Assembly (NCBI GenBank): GCA_037439425.1
Contig: JBBIWA010000123.1
Span: forward strand, 1-7,950
From: JBBIWA01 sp037439425
Lineage (GTDB): Bacteria; Acidobacteriota; Blastocatellia; RBC074
Length of the DNA: 7,950 nt
Direction: 5' to 3'
This document shows, one piece after another, positions 1-6,167 of the stretch. Position 1 is the stretch's first letter; every line of letters starts with the position of its first letter. Both the position numbers and the translations under genes were made by a program. The notes beneath the pieces were generated by a model. That model saw only the letters and a list, made by a program, of their open reading frames with translations, did not search any database and had not been told where the DNA came from.

Positions 1-48
1 CCTTCAAGCTTGTCCTGCCCCAAATCTTTTCACTGGCAGCGACTACAA

Positions 49-223
49 ATGCCACGAGCTTGCCTCGTGGTGATTCACGTTGTCAGCTACCACCGGCAAG
101 CTTCTGAGTTACTGATGCCACGAGCTTGCCTCGTGGTGATTCACGTTATCGGCTACCACCGGCAAGCTTCTGAGCTCCTGATGCCACGAGCTTGCCTCGT
201 GGTGATTCACGTTATCGGCTACC
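49..223. repeat. 66-bp tandem repeat, sub-family A (2.6 copies)
   Basis: Copies start at 49, 115 and 181, exactly 66 bp apart. The first two are full length and the third diverges after about 43 bp. Every copy carries a perfect 7-bp inverted repeat, CCACGAG-cttgc-CTCGTGG (first copy 52-70). Because 66 is a multiple of three, a plus-strand frame stays open through the array and would encode a 22-residue repeat, but this follows automatically from the period. No ribosome binding site or known protein repeat supports translation. It is best read as a non-coding hairpin minisatellite; its function is unknown. Confidence 0.85.
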
Positions 224-234
224 GTAGTCATCAG

Positions 235-399
235 CGTGGGACTCCACAAGACTTCTCTCGTGGCATCTTCAATCCTTGCCTAGTTCCCTGTAGCCAACAG
301 CGTGAGATACCACAAGGCTTGTCTCGTGGCATCTTCAATCCTTGCCTAGCTCCCTGTAGCCACTAGCGTGAGGCTCCACAAGACTTCTCTCGTGGCATC
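235..399. repeat. 66-bp tandem repeat, sub-family B (2.5 copies)
   Basis: Copies start at 235, 301 and 367, again 66 bp apart, directly after sub-family A. The sequence outside the hairpin differs from A (it includes a CATCTTCAATCCTTGCCTAG block), but each copy keeps a related hairpin, CCACAAG-6 nt-CTCGTGG, at 244, 310 and 376. On the plus strand each stem has one A-C mismatch; on the minus strand this becomes a tolerated G-U pair, so the fold is better kept in a minus-strand transcript. The six hairpins of A and B start at 52, 118, 184, 244, 310 and 376. The shared period and core suggest both sub-families come from one ancestral unit. Confidence 0.8.
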
Positions 400-620
400 G
401 GCATACAAAAACTTGGGTGATGACAAAGGCTCAAGCCCAGCCTATTCGGAAGGCTGTAACTCTTTCGCAGTTCCCCAAGGCAGTTGGGGGATGGTCCAAC
501 TCTAGCCTCTCGGCTTGGTGAGCCCCTCTCATCAGGGGGGCAGGAAGCTAGGACCTGAACGATCCCCCAATACCGCTTCAGGGGATTGTGCCTAAGCTTT
601 TCATCCTTATCCTGGCGCGC
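400..620. other. Gene-free stretch with a run of small stem-loops
   Basis: No gene is recognisable here. Four short inverted repeats follow one another: AGCCT/AGGCT (439-443 with 451-455), CCCCAA/TTGGGG (473-478 with 484-489), AGCC/GGCT (504-507 with 512-515) and GCCCCT/AGGGGGGC (522-527 with 534-541, one bulge). Such density could mean a structured RNA, for example part of an intron or a mobile-element RNA, but I cannot assign a family. A minus-strand frame is open through the stretch as an extension of the integrase remnant, yet its translation no longer resembles a recombinase. Confidence 0.4.
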
Positions 621-949
621 ATGGGTCATTACCGTGGAGAGCCTCTTGGGCCTCTTGGCTCGCACTAGCTCCGCCAGTCGAAGGAGAGGTTTGTCTAGCA
701 CCTGCCGATACAAAAATAGCAGTCTACTCAAAGCCTGGTTTTGCGTCGAGGCACTCACCTTTTTGCTGACCGCCAGCTCCGTCCGTGAACTGATTCACCT
801 CGGGCTCACCCATCTCCAGCGGGTGGCGCTTGCCGTGAAAGAAGATGAATCGTTTGATCCAGGCCACGCGGGGCCTGTTCGGTTCGGAGGCTATAATGCC
901 GTGCCCGGATCGCCTGACGCACTTGATCCAGGAGCGTGGGTTTCGGCGA
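621..949 (-). pseudogene. Decayed integron-type tyrosine recombinase (integrase), N-terminal part only
   Basis: Three consecutive minus-strand segments in three frames line up in order with the N-terminal SAM-like DNA-binding domain of integron integrases. Segment 1 (949-872) reads TLLDQVRQAIRARHYSLRTE followed by QA. Segment 2 (867-787) reads [20 protein letters not shown] followed by EPEVNQF. Segment 3 (776-621) contains [20 protein letters not shown] and then RAKRPKRLSTVMT. The same order and motifs occur in IntI1 ([50 protein letters not shown]). Frameshifts fall at about 868-871 and 777-786. Similarity stops near 621, so the catalytic domain with the R-H-R-Y residues is absent. About 100 of roughly 320 residues remain. 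This is a dead fragment. A XerC/D-like origin is possible, but FHGKRHP and STQNQAL favour the integron group. Confidence 0.8.
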
Positions 950-1464
950 ACTGGCGGACGGATTGCGGACCGACGGTGGGGCTGAGTGGCAGGCCGCTGC
1001 CCGCGGCTTCCTGGCGCTGCCAGCCCAGGCAGGACGAACCTTTTCACCCTTGGGCTCTCCCTACAAACCCCCCCTCCTACCTATAAGGAGTCACTCATGA
1101 TCCTCCAGGTCACCACGAATGATGAAAATTTGCTGCGATGAAGGCGCTGGCATTAAGCTGGGTTACTCACTGGTGCAGCAAGTTCGCAAAGGAGTTTGAA
1201 GCTGGGTTGCAGTCTGGAACCACGAATTGCTGCTATCGAGCCGGCAGGGAAGAATCATCCTTTATCCACTTATCCACTGCACTGTTAGTGTCTTTATCGT
1301 TAAGGCACTCCCAGCTTGCGCCTACTTCAACCGCAGGGATGGGAGTGGTGTCTCCACAACTCACAAAGACTGGTTCTAAATCAGCCACTACTTTTCAAGG
1401 TGGGCAAATTATGCGCCGCTCTGCTTTGCATTATCAAAAGGCTTTGTCGGTGTGGCAGCTAGAA
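950..1464. other. About 500 bp with no recognisable gene
   Basis: Nothing here matches a family I know. One oddity is a good ribosome binding site (AAGGAG, 1085-1090) six bases before an ATG at 1097 on the plus strand. That frame stops after 14 codons (1097-1141; MILQVTTNDENLLR), and its stop overlaps, as ATGA, the ATG of a 118-codon open frame (1138-1494) with no recognisable motif. The short frame may be the surviving start of a lost gene, placed divergently from the integrase remnant as a first cassette would be; that is inference. Two overlapping TTATCCACT 9-mers (1262-1270, 1270-1278) resemble DnaA boxes with one mismatch each. Confidence 0.4.
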
Positions 1465-1465
1465 G

Positions 1466-1494
1466 TCAGTAGAAAAAACGGGGTAACCTACTGA
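1466..1494. repeat. TCAGTAG/CTACTGA hairpin, upstream member of a pair
   Basis: A perfect 7-bp inverted repeat, TCAGTAG (1466-1472) and CTACTGA (1488-1494), encloses a 15-nt loop. A second hairpin with the same core stem and the same loop length lies exactly 65 bp away (TCAGTAG 1531-1537, CTACTGA 1553-1559). The loops differ in sequence, so stem and geometry are conserved while the loop is not. It may be a dispersed intergenic repeat. Confidence 0.55.
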
Positions 1495-1526
1495 TCTGAA
1501 CAAGTCCAAATTAGCTCAAATTCGCC

Positions 1527-1563
1527 GTAGTCAGTAGGTATCAGCGCTTTAACTACTGACTAC
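1527..1563 (-). terminator. Hairpin just past the end of the gene cluster, possible terminator
   Basis: GTAGTCAGTAG (1527-1537) and CTACTGACTAC (1553-1563) form a perfect 11-bp stem with a 15-nt loop. It begins seven bases beyond the stop codon of the last minus-strand gene (stop at 1571-1573). Position and stem suit a transcription end signal, but the stem is only moderately GC-rich and no U-run follows it on the minus strand. A Rho-independent terminator is therefore uncertain, and a dispersed repeat or an mRNA 3'-end stabiliser is equally possible. Confidence 0.35.
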
Positions 1564-1570
1564 TGATCTT

Positions 1571-2986
1571 TCACACCCAACTCAAAAAGTAAGCGCTGGC
1601 GACAAGCACTAGCCACCACCACTGTAGAGTAGGGTGGCGCGCCAGGCTGATGCCTATCATCAATGGTGGCAGTAACAGATCAGGTGTGAACCCTGGCGAC
1701 AAATGATACCGGCAAAAACTCAGCAGTGCTGCTCCTGCTCCTACCATTTCCAGCGCCATCACTCGTTCAATAGTCAGGCTCAGAAAGGGAAGGAGCAGCA
1801 AATAGTACCAACCGTGCTGTGGCGAGACAAGCAAGAGAAATAGTCCGGCCAGCAACGTGCAGCCGCGTAACTGCTTCATCAGCAGATCGCCCCCGCTCCC
1901 TGTTTCGCGCCAGATCAAGTATCCCACGGCTGCGATGAAGCACATTGCCGCCAACACGATATAAACCTGGGCCGGTAGTGGCGCGAGATCGTGTATGCGT
2001 TTGAGCAGCAGAAAACGTTCGCCTGAAATCAGCCCCTCTTCCTTCGGATAGTGTGTGAGAAAGCCAAGAACATTTTTCCCCACGCTCAGATACGGCGCGT
2101 AAAGGATCGCTACGGTCGCGATCATCGCGGCGGGCATGCGCCCATCCCACCTCTTGTAGAACGCCGCCGCCAGCATAGCTGGATAGACTTTAACCAGTGT
2201 GGCGAGCGCGATCATCACCCCAGTAATGGCGCGCCAGCCGCGCGCAGCCGCCACGGCAGCAAGCGCGATGAAAGCCAGGGCTACTGCTTCCACGTGCCCG
2301 TTCTGCGCAATCTCCCAGACCGCCAGCGGGCTCCAGGCGTAAATCAACACGCGCGCCTGATTCATCCCCACCTGCTTGAGTAAGAGCATCAGTGCTGCGA
2401 TAGCGATAAACTCGAAGCCGGTGAAGATCAGCTTAATAGTCGTCACTCCGTCCGGTCGAATCAAGGCGCTCAGTAGAAAGACCAACTGCGCAGCAGGCGG
2501 ATAGGCTGTCCGCGCGTAGTCGCGCCGGTTGATCTTTTCGTAGATGTATGGATCGCGCAGATGCGCCAGTTCCGGCGCTGCCGGATGGTAGCGATAGGGA
2601 TTGATCCCATGCGCCTGCACTCTCCCGTCCCAAAGGTAGCGATAGATGTCGGTCGAAAGTGCAGGTGGGGTGGGGAGAAAAGAAACGCGCAGCAGGACAG
2701 CAAATAACAACACTACGAAGAGCGCGCGGCGACCTAAATCGTAGCGCACAACCAGCGCGCAGGCGATCAGGTGAATCACCACTTGCGAGTTAAAAAGCCA
2801 GAAGAAATAGAAGGAGCGAAACTGAGCCGTCTGAAGCAGCCATAAGAGATTGATGCCCAGCAGCGCACTGCCCAGCAGAGTTAAGACGGTCAGTCTCAAG
2901 ATGTGTGCGCGCGCTTTGCTCCTGATCAACCACCCCTTCAAAGCGTGGGGTTGAGGTTTTTCGGTCGCCCCCACAGAATTTTCCAT
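1571..2986 (-). CDS. Polytopic GT-C glycosyltransferase, GT87/MptB-like mannosyltransferase
   Basis: Membrane protein of 471 residues with about 11-13 predicted hydrophobic helices spread from residue 33 to the C-terminus. Family members transfer a sugar, usually mannose, from a polyprenyl-phosphate carrier to a glycan or lipid outside the cytoplasmic membrane. The diagnostic block follows helix 3: STDIYRYLWDG, then GINPYRYHP, an acidic-aromatic stretch, and AYPPAAQ (about residues 111-167). The two aspartates of DIYRYLWDG are candidates for the catalytic or metal-binding acid of GT-C enzymes. Length is normal for the group. GTG (2989) and ATG (2986) are adjacent possible starts with no strong Shine-Dalgarno site; ATG is preferred. 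The preceding glycosyltransferase ends ten bases upstream, so translation is probably coupled. The polyprenyl-phosphate sugar that it makes would be the natural donor. The acceptor is unknown; the family call is firm, mannose is inferred. Confidence 0.85.
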   Translation of the reverse strand: MENSVGATEKPQPHALKGWLIRSKARAHILRLTVLTLLGSALLGINLLWLLQTAQFRSFYFFWLFNSQVVIHLIACALVVRYDLGRRALFVVLLFAVLLRVSFLPTPPALSTDIYRYLWDGRVQAHGINPYRYHPAAPELAHLRDPYIYEKINRRDYARTAYPPAAQLVFLLSALIRPDGVTTIKLIFTGFEFIAIAALMLLLKQVGMNQARVLIYAWSPLAVWEIAQNGHVEAVALAFIALAAVAAARGWRAITGVMIALATLVKVYPAMLAAAFYKRWDGRMPAAMIATVAILYAPYLSVGKNVLGFLTHYPKEEGLISGERFLLLKRIHDLAPLPAQVYIVLAAMCFIAAVGYLIWRETGSGGDLLMKQLRGCTLLAGLFLLLVSPQHGWYYLLLLPFLSLTIERVMALEMVGAGAALLSFCRYHLSPGFTPDLLLPPLMIGISLARHPTLQWWWLVLVASAYFLSWV

Positions 2987-2996
2987 CACTGGGAAA

Positions 2997-3677
2997 TTAA
3001 GAACGCGCCAGCGCGTAGCGCAGAATTGTGCTGATCATATGATAGCCAGCCAAGAGACTTCCTTTGAGCGTGCCGCTCACTTTCGATTCACCGATGCGTC
3101 GCCGGTAAGTAATCGGCACTTCGGCAATCCGATAGCCGCCTTTGGCCGCCTTGACGACCATCTCCACCGGCCAGCCGTAGCTCAGATTGCTCATGCTCAG
3201 CGAGTCCAACACCTCACGCCGCAGGGCGCGAAACGAACCGATGTCCGAGAGGCGCACACCGTAAAGCAGCCTGAGCAGGGTTGTCGCCACGCGATTGCCC
3301 ACGATCTGTTGTGGCGTGAGCGCGCCCCGCTCCATCCGGCCGATGCGCGAGCCGATAACAAAGTCAGCCTCGCCTCTCAGAATTGGAGCTATCAACAGCG
3401 AGATCTCACGCGGGTCATCGCTGCGGTCGCCATCGAGAAAGACCACAATCTCGGCCTCCTTCAAGGCGCGCACTCCGGCCAGACATGCCGAGCCATAACC
3501 GCGCCGTTCTTCACGCACAACTTCGGCTCCGGCCTCTTGCGCTACCCGGCCCGTGTTATCCGTGCTGGCGTTATCCACCACGATGATGCGCGACACCAGA
3601 TCACGCGGGACTTCGCGGATGACCTCGCCAATGGCGCTCTCTTCGTTGTAAGCGGGAATGATCAGTTCAACTCTCAT
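2997..3677 (-). CDS. Family 2 glycosyltransferase, dolichyl/polyprenyl-phosphate mannose synthase type
   Basis: A 226-residue GT-A enzyme expected to move a hexose from a nucleotide sugar to a polyprenyl phosphate at the inner face of the membrane. The N-terminal nucleotide-binding motif is IPAYNEE (residues 7-13), followed by VVDNASTDNT (33-42) and the metal-binding DGD (82-84, in FLDGDRSDDP). Family-typical later blocks are DIGSFRALRR (145-154) and the RIGESKVSG loop (194-202). There is no C-terminal GtrA or membrane domain, so it is the short soluble or peripheral form. An open frame extends 33 codons further to a TTG at 3776, but that start lies inside the heptad repeat and would add residues before the family's usual N-terminus. 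ATG 3677 with AGGA eight bases upstream is chosen. It is followed ten bases on by the GT-C gene, a common donor-maker and donor-user pairing. Exact sugar not determined. Confidence 0.87.
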   Translation of the reverse strand: MRVELIIPAYNEESAIGEVIREVPRDLVSRIIVVDNASTDNTGRVAQEAGAEVVREERRGYGSACLAGVRALKEAEIVVFLDGDRSDDPREISLLIAPILRGEADFVIGSRIGRMERGALTPQQIVGNRVATTLLRLLYGVRLSDIGSFRALRREVLDSLSMSNLSYGWPVEMVVKAAKGGYRIAEVPITYRRRIGESKVSGTLKGSLLAGYHMISTILRYALARS

Positions 3678-3744
3678 CTCCTTGGTCCTTGGCGACAGAC
3701 GAGAGCCAAGACGTTTGACGCACAGGCCTCGCAATCCCACCCAC

Positions 3745-3832
3745 GAGGATAGAGGATAGCGATCCTCGATCTTCAATCCTCAATCCTCGATCCTCCCTCG
3801 ATCCTCCCTCGATCCTCAATCCTCAATCCTCG
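3745..3832. repeat. Heptad ATCCTCN tandem repeat with an inverted pair at one end
   Basis: From 3762 to 3832 there are nine ATCCTCN-type heptads (one is ATCTTCA), two of them followed by an extra CTCG that makes 11-mers. At the left end two GAGGAT copies (3745-3750, 3752-3757) point the opposite way, so GAGGAT-agcg-ATCCTC (3752-3767) forms a tight hairpin. The array fills part of the 256-bp gap between the second radical SAM gene and the GT2 gene, upstream of the GT2 start. Low-complexity repeats like this mutate by slippage. No promoter is obvious in it. Confidence 0.8.
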
Positions 3833-3897
3833 ACTCCACTATGCGAGTCAATGGACAAGGGAGAGTGAATAATGAACAATGGCCCGCACCCGAAGCA

Positions 3898-3929
3898 GGT
3901 AGCTGCTGTCCACCGTTTCGCGAGCTACC
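3898..3929 (-). other. Hairpin after the radical SAM stop codon
   Basis: GGTAGCT (3898-3904) and AGCTACC (3923-3929) are perfect inverted repeats with an 18-nt loop, starting four bases past the stop of the radical SAM gene (3934-3936). No U-run follows on the minus strand, so a classical terminator is unlikely. It could attenuate or stabilise the mRNA between the first three and the last two cluster genes. Confidence 0.3.
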
Positions 3930-3933
3930 GGAA

Positions 3934-4992
3934 TTACAGACTCCAACGCACTCCGCAACCTTCGCAGGCGTGCGGCGGATGGTCACTTAATAGGCGCGTG
4001 CGGAAATCGCGGTAACGCTCCCCGTTCCAGATCTCGCTCAGCGGTTGCTCGAAAGCGTTGCCCAGAATCAACGAATCGTAGTCGCGTTCGACGAAAGGCG
4101 CGATGCAGCAAGGTAGCACGTTGCCATTAGCCGTGATGTACATCAGCGTCCAGGGGCGGCGGCAATGGCTCCACGGCTGTGGATCGCCATTGTTACGGCT
4201 CAGGCTCCGGTCCGGCGTGGTGGCGCCTGAAGCCCGCAACTCAATGCCCAGCTCGCGCGCGAGCCTACTTGCCTCGTCAATCCACTTCTCTTCTTCTTCA
4301 CCCAGAGCTCCAAACAAAGCCTGTTCAGCTCTTGCCAGCCCTTGACCTTGATACTTGTCGTCGAAGAAGACCAGTCGCTGCAAATAGACTTCGTCAATGT
4401 TGATGCGGTGAGCCAGGCGCACGAAGTCAGGCAACTGATGAATCGTCTCCTTGAGGCCGACCAGCCAGAGCGATAGTCTCGGCAACGGCGCGCCCAGCTC
4501 GCGCTTCAGGCGCACAAACTCGCGCACGTTGTTGAGCACCAGATCGAACTTCGGCAAGCCGCGCACCTTCTCGTAAGTTTCGCCGTCAGCCGCATCGAGC
4601 GAGATGCGACATTCATTGAGACCCGATTCGATCAGCTCGCGGGCGATTTTCGATCCGGGCAGCAAGAGCGTGGCGTTGGTGTTGAAGACGACGCACACAT
4701 GACGCGCTTTCAGGTAGCGAATCATCCGCGCCAGCTCGCGATTGATCATCGGTTCGCCGATGCCTTGTAGCACCGCCTGCTGAAGACCAGGCACCTGATC
4801 CACGATGTGAGTGAACTGCTCGAAGCTCAAATCAGCAGGCCGCTCGACGCTGGCGAAAGTGCGCGGGCAGGTCTGGCAGAAGAGGTTGCAGCGATTGGTG
4901 ACCTCCAGATAAAGACAAACCGGCCCTTGCTCGACCGTCGGACCGAGGCCGCTATCAGCGAGGCGCTCGAAGTAGTATTGGGGGTAGCTCAT
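3934..4992 (-). CDS. Radical SAM protein with short SPASM/twitch-like C-terminal cysteine set
   Basis: A 352-residue radical SAM enzyme. The SAM-binding [4Fe-4S] motif is CNLFCQTC (Cys35, Cys39, Cys42) after the strand LYLEVTNR; GIGEP (77-81) is the usual SAM-contact loop, and FNTNATLL and RISLDAAD follow as expected for the partial TIM barrel. The C-terminus has Cys277, Cys295-Cys296 (TANGNVLPCC) and Cys343/Cys346 (CEGC), fewer than the seven of a full SPASM domain, which suggests one auxiliary Fe-S cluster. The architecture is shared by peptide-modifying and small-molecule radical SAM enzymes; the substrate is unknown. ATG 4992 is chosen because the family N-terminus fits, though no strong Shine-Dalgarno site is near. 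A TTGACA element (5028-5033, read on minus) in the 107-bp upstream gap hints at an internal promoter, but no convincing -10 follows. It lies downstream of another radical SAM gene on the same strand. Confidence 0.88.
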   Translation of the reverse strand: MSYPQYYFERLADSGLGPTVEQGPVCLYLEVTNRCNLFCQTCPRTFASVERPADLSFEQFTHIVDQVPGLQQAVLQGIGEPMINRELARMIRYLKARHVCVVFNTNATLLLPGSKIARELIESGLNECRISLDAADGETYEKVRGLPKFDLVLNNVREFVRLKRELGAPLPRLSLWLVGLKETIHQLPDFVRLAHRINIDEVYLQRLVFFDDKYQGQGLARAEQALFGALGEEEEKWIDEASRLARELGIELRASGATTPDRSLSRNNGDPQPWSHCRRPWTLMYITANGNVLPCCIAPFVERDYDSLILGNAFEQPLSEIWNGERYRDFRTRLLSDHPPHACEGCGVRWSL

Positions 4993-5099
4993 TTCACACC
5001 ACTCACTTTCCTGATCACTTCAAGCAGTGTCAAGCACAATCTCAAACTTAACTGTGCAGTTCCTGAGTCGCTACATCATCACTGATTGCAGGCACCTTT

Positions 5100-6119
5100 T
5101 CAAGCCCTGGGGGCATGCTTCTTCCCCAGGACAATCGTCGTGCAGGCGCTGGCCGCCTTCGGCAGCTCGCGTGCCGGGGCCTGAGTGAAAGGGAGCCGGA
5201 TCTGGTCTCCGCGCGTGAGCGGGCAATACTCATCGGGCTGATCAAGCCGCCCGCGCAACCGTCTGCGACTGGCGCAGCCACCGCCGCAAGTCTCAACCAG
5301 CGCGCAACTGCGGCAGAATTCAGGCACCATCGCTAGTTGGCGGAATACCTCGGTTTCGGCTACGTGATGACCGAGCTGTAGCAGATCATTAAGCTTCAAG
5401 ACTCGCTCCGGCCAGTAAACGCAGGGTAAGACTTCAGCGCGCGGCGTCAGGCGCACCGTTTCGACGCCGCAGCCGTGAGCGCGCCCCTTAAGACCCAGAA
5501 TCGCGCGAACCAGAGGCTCGCTGCACGCGATCACCTCGCTCTCGGCAAATAGTAGCCGGAAGCCTTCCCAGAATTGCTCGTAGCTGAGTGTGAATTGATC
5601 AGTCTTGATCGCCTGGTAGACGTTGACGCGGAAAACAGCCCCCTGTTCGGCTGCGACTCGCGCAATCGCAGCCAGCCGGTTGTAGTTAGTACTCATCATT
5701 ACTGCGGTGACCGCTGTGCTGACGCCTAGACGGCGACAGCGCACGAGTTGTTCCATAATCAGCCGCCAGTTGCCGGGGCCGCGGAAAGCATCCTGCTCGG
5801 CTTCAGTTGGGAAATCGAGCGAAAATTCAATATCGTGAAACCACCTCAGCTCTTCATCACTCAGCTCGGCAGCACTAAAGCCGTTAGAAGTGATCGTGAG
5901 TTTGACCTCAAGCCCACGTAGGTAGGCGACGATCTCGTGAAAGTCTGGATGTAAGGCGTTCTCGCCTGTGCCCAGATTGATGGCGCGGATCGGAACGCTA
6001 CGGCAAAGCTGTTTGACCTGATCAAGTGACAGCCGATCAATATTGACAGTGTCGCGGTAGCAATGCGCACAGGCAAGGTTGCAATCATTAGTCAGTCCCA
6101 GCCCCACGGCGAATTGCAT
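5100..6119 (-). CDS. Radical SAM/SPASM-domain protein with complete seven-cysteine SPASM set
   Basis: A 339-residue protein. The radical SAM motif is CNLACAHC (Cys13, Cys17, Cys20) next to the N-terminus, with GTGEN (50-54) as the SAM-contact loop and TITSNGF and EFSLDFP as barrel strands. The SPASM domain is complete: Cys217, Cys233, then CRSCALVETCGGGC giving Cys269, Cys272, Cys278 and Cys282 in the canonical CX2CX5CX3C, and Cys299. This predicts two auxiliary [4Fe-4S] clusters, as in enzymes that modify ribosomal peptides or proteins (PqqE, MftC, AlbA, anaerobic sulfatase maturases). The glycine usually five residues before the second SPASM cysteine is alanine. ATG 6119 is preferred over GTG 6125 because TGGAGG ends just before it at proper spacing and overlaps the GTG. 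It follows the methyltransferase by 48 bp. The target is unknown and no precursor peptide is visible nearby. Confidence 0.9.
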   Translation of the reverse strand: MQFAVGLGLTNDCNLACAHCYRDTVNIDRLSLDQVKQLCRSVPIRAINLGTGENALHPDFHEIVAYLRGLEVKLTITSNGFSAAELSDEELRWFHDIEFSLDFPTEAEQDAFRGPGNWRLIMEQLVRCRRLGVSTAVTAVMMSTNYNRLAAIARVAAEQGAVFRVNVYQAIKTDQFTLSYEQFWEGFRLLFAESEVIACSEPLVRAILGLKGRAHGCGVETVRLTPRAEVLPCVYWPERVLKLNDLLQLGHHVAETEVFRQLAMVPEFCRSCALVETCGGGCASRRRLRGRLDQPDEYCPLTRGDQIRLPFTQAPARELPKAASACTTIVLGKKHAPRA

Positions 6120-6124
6120 ACTCA

Positions 6125-6130
6125 CCTCCA
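6125..6130 (-). promoter_or_regulatory. Strong Shine-Dalgarno site deciding the SPASM gene start
   Basis: On the minus strand TGGAGG lies here, with GGAGG five bases before ATG 6119. The alternative GTG at 6125 overlaps this site and so is disfavoured. This is the best ribosome binding site in the cluster. Confidence 0.7.
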
Positions 6131-6167
6131 GTAGGTAGGGGAAGAGACCGCAAAGGTAGATTCTCCC

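Noticed and set aside
10..366. 118-codon plus-strand open frame across the 66-bp repeats
   Set aside because: It stays open only because 66 is a multiple of three. There is no ribosome binding site and no known repeat protein, and the hairpins explain the conservation better.
49..399. CRISPR array or integron attC array
   Set aside because: There are no unique spacers of uniform size between short identical repeats, and no RYYYAAC/GTTRRRY core-site pairs with gene cassettes between them.
400..620. Group II intron fragment
   Set aside because: The stem-loop density is suggestive, but I see no domain V signature, no GUGYG 5' end and no reverse transcriptase, so it was left as an unassigned structured stretch.
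1262..1278. Two DnaA-box-like TTATCCACT 9-mers, possible origin
   Set aside because: Only two overlapping copies, each with one mismatch at the last base, and no AT-rich unwinding region or dnaA/dnaN/rep gene nearby.
3039..3752. 237-codon plus-strand open frame opposite the GT2 gene
   Set aside because: It is antisense to a gene with clear GT2 motifs, and its translation has no recognisable domain.
3678..3776. N-terminal extension of the GT2 protein from a TTG start
   Set aside because: The start lies inside the heptad repeat, and the extra 33 residues precede the family's normal N-terminus. ATG 3677 has a better placed AGGA.
5011..5033. Internal promoter before the second radical SAM gene based on TTGACA at 5028-5033 (minus)
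   Set aside because: No acceptable -10 hexamer lies 16-19 bases downstream, so a promoter is not supported on sequence alone.
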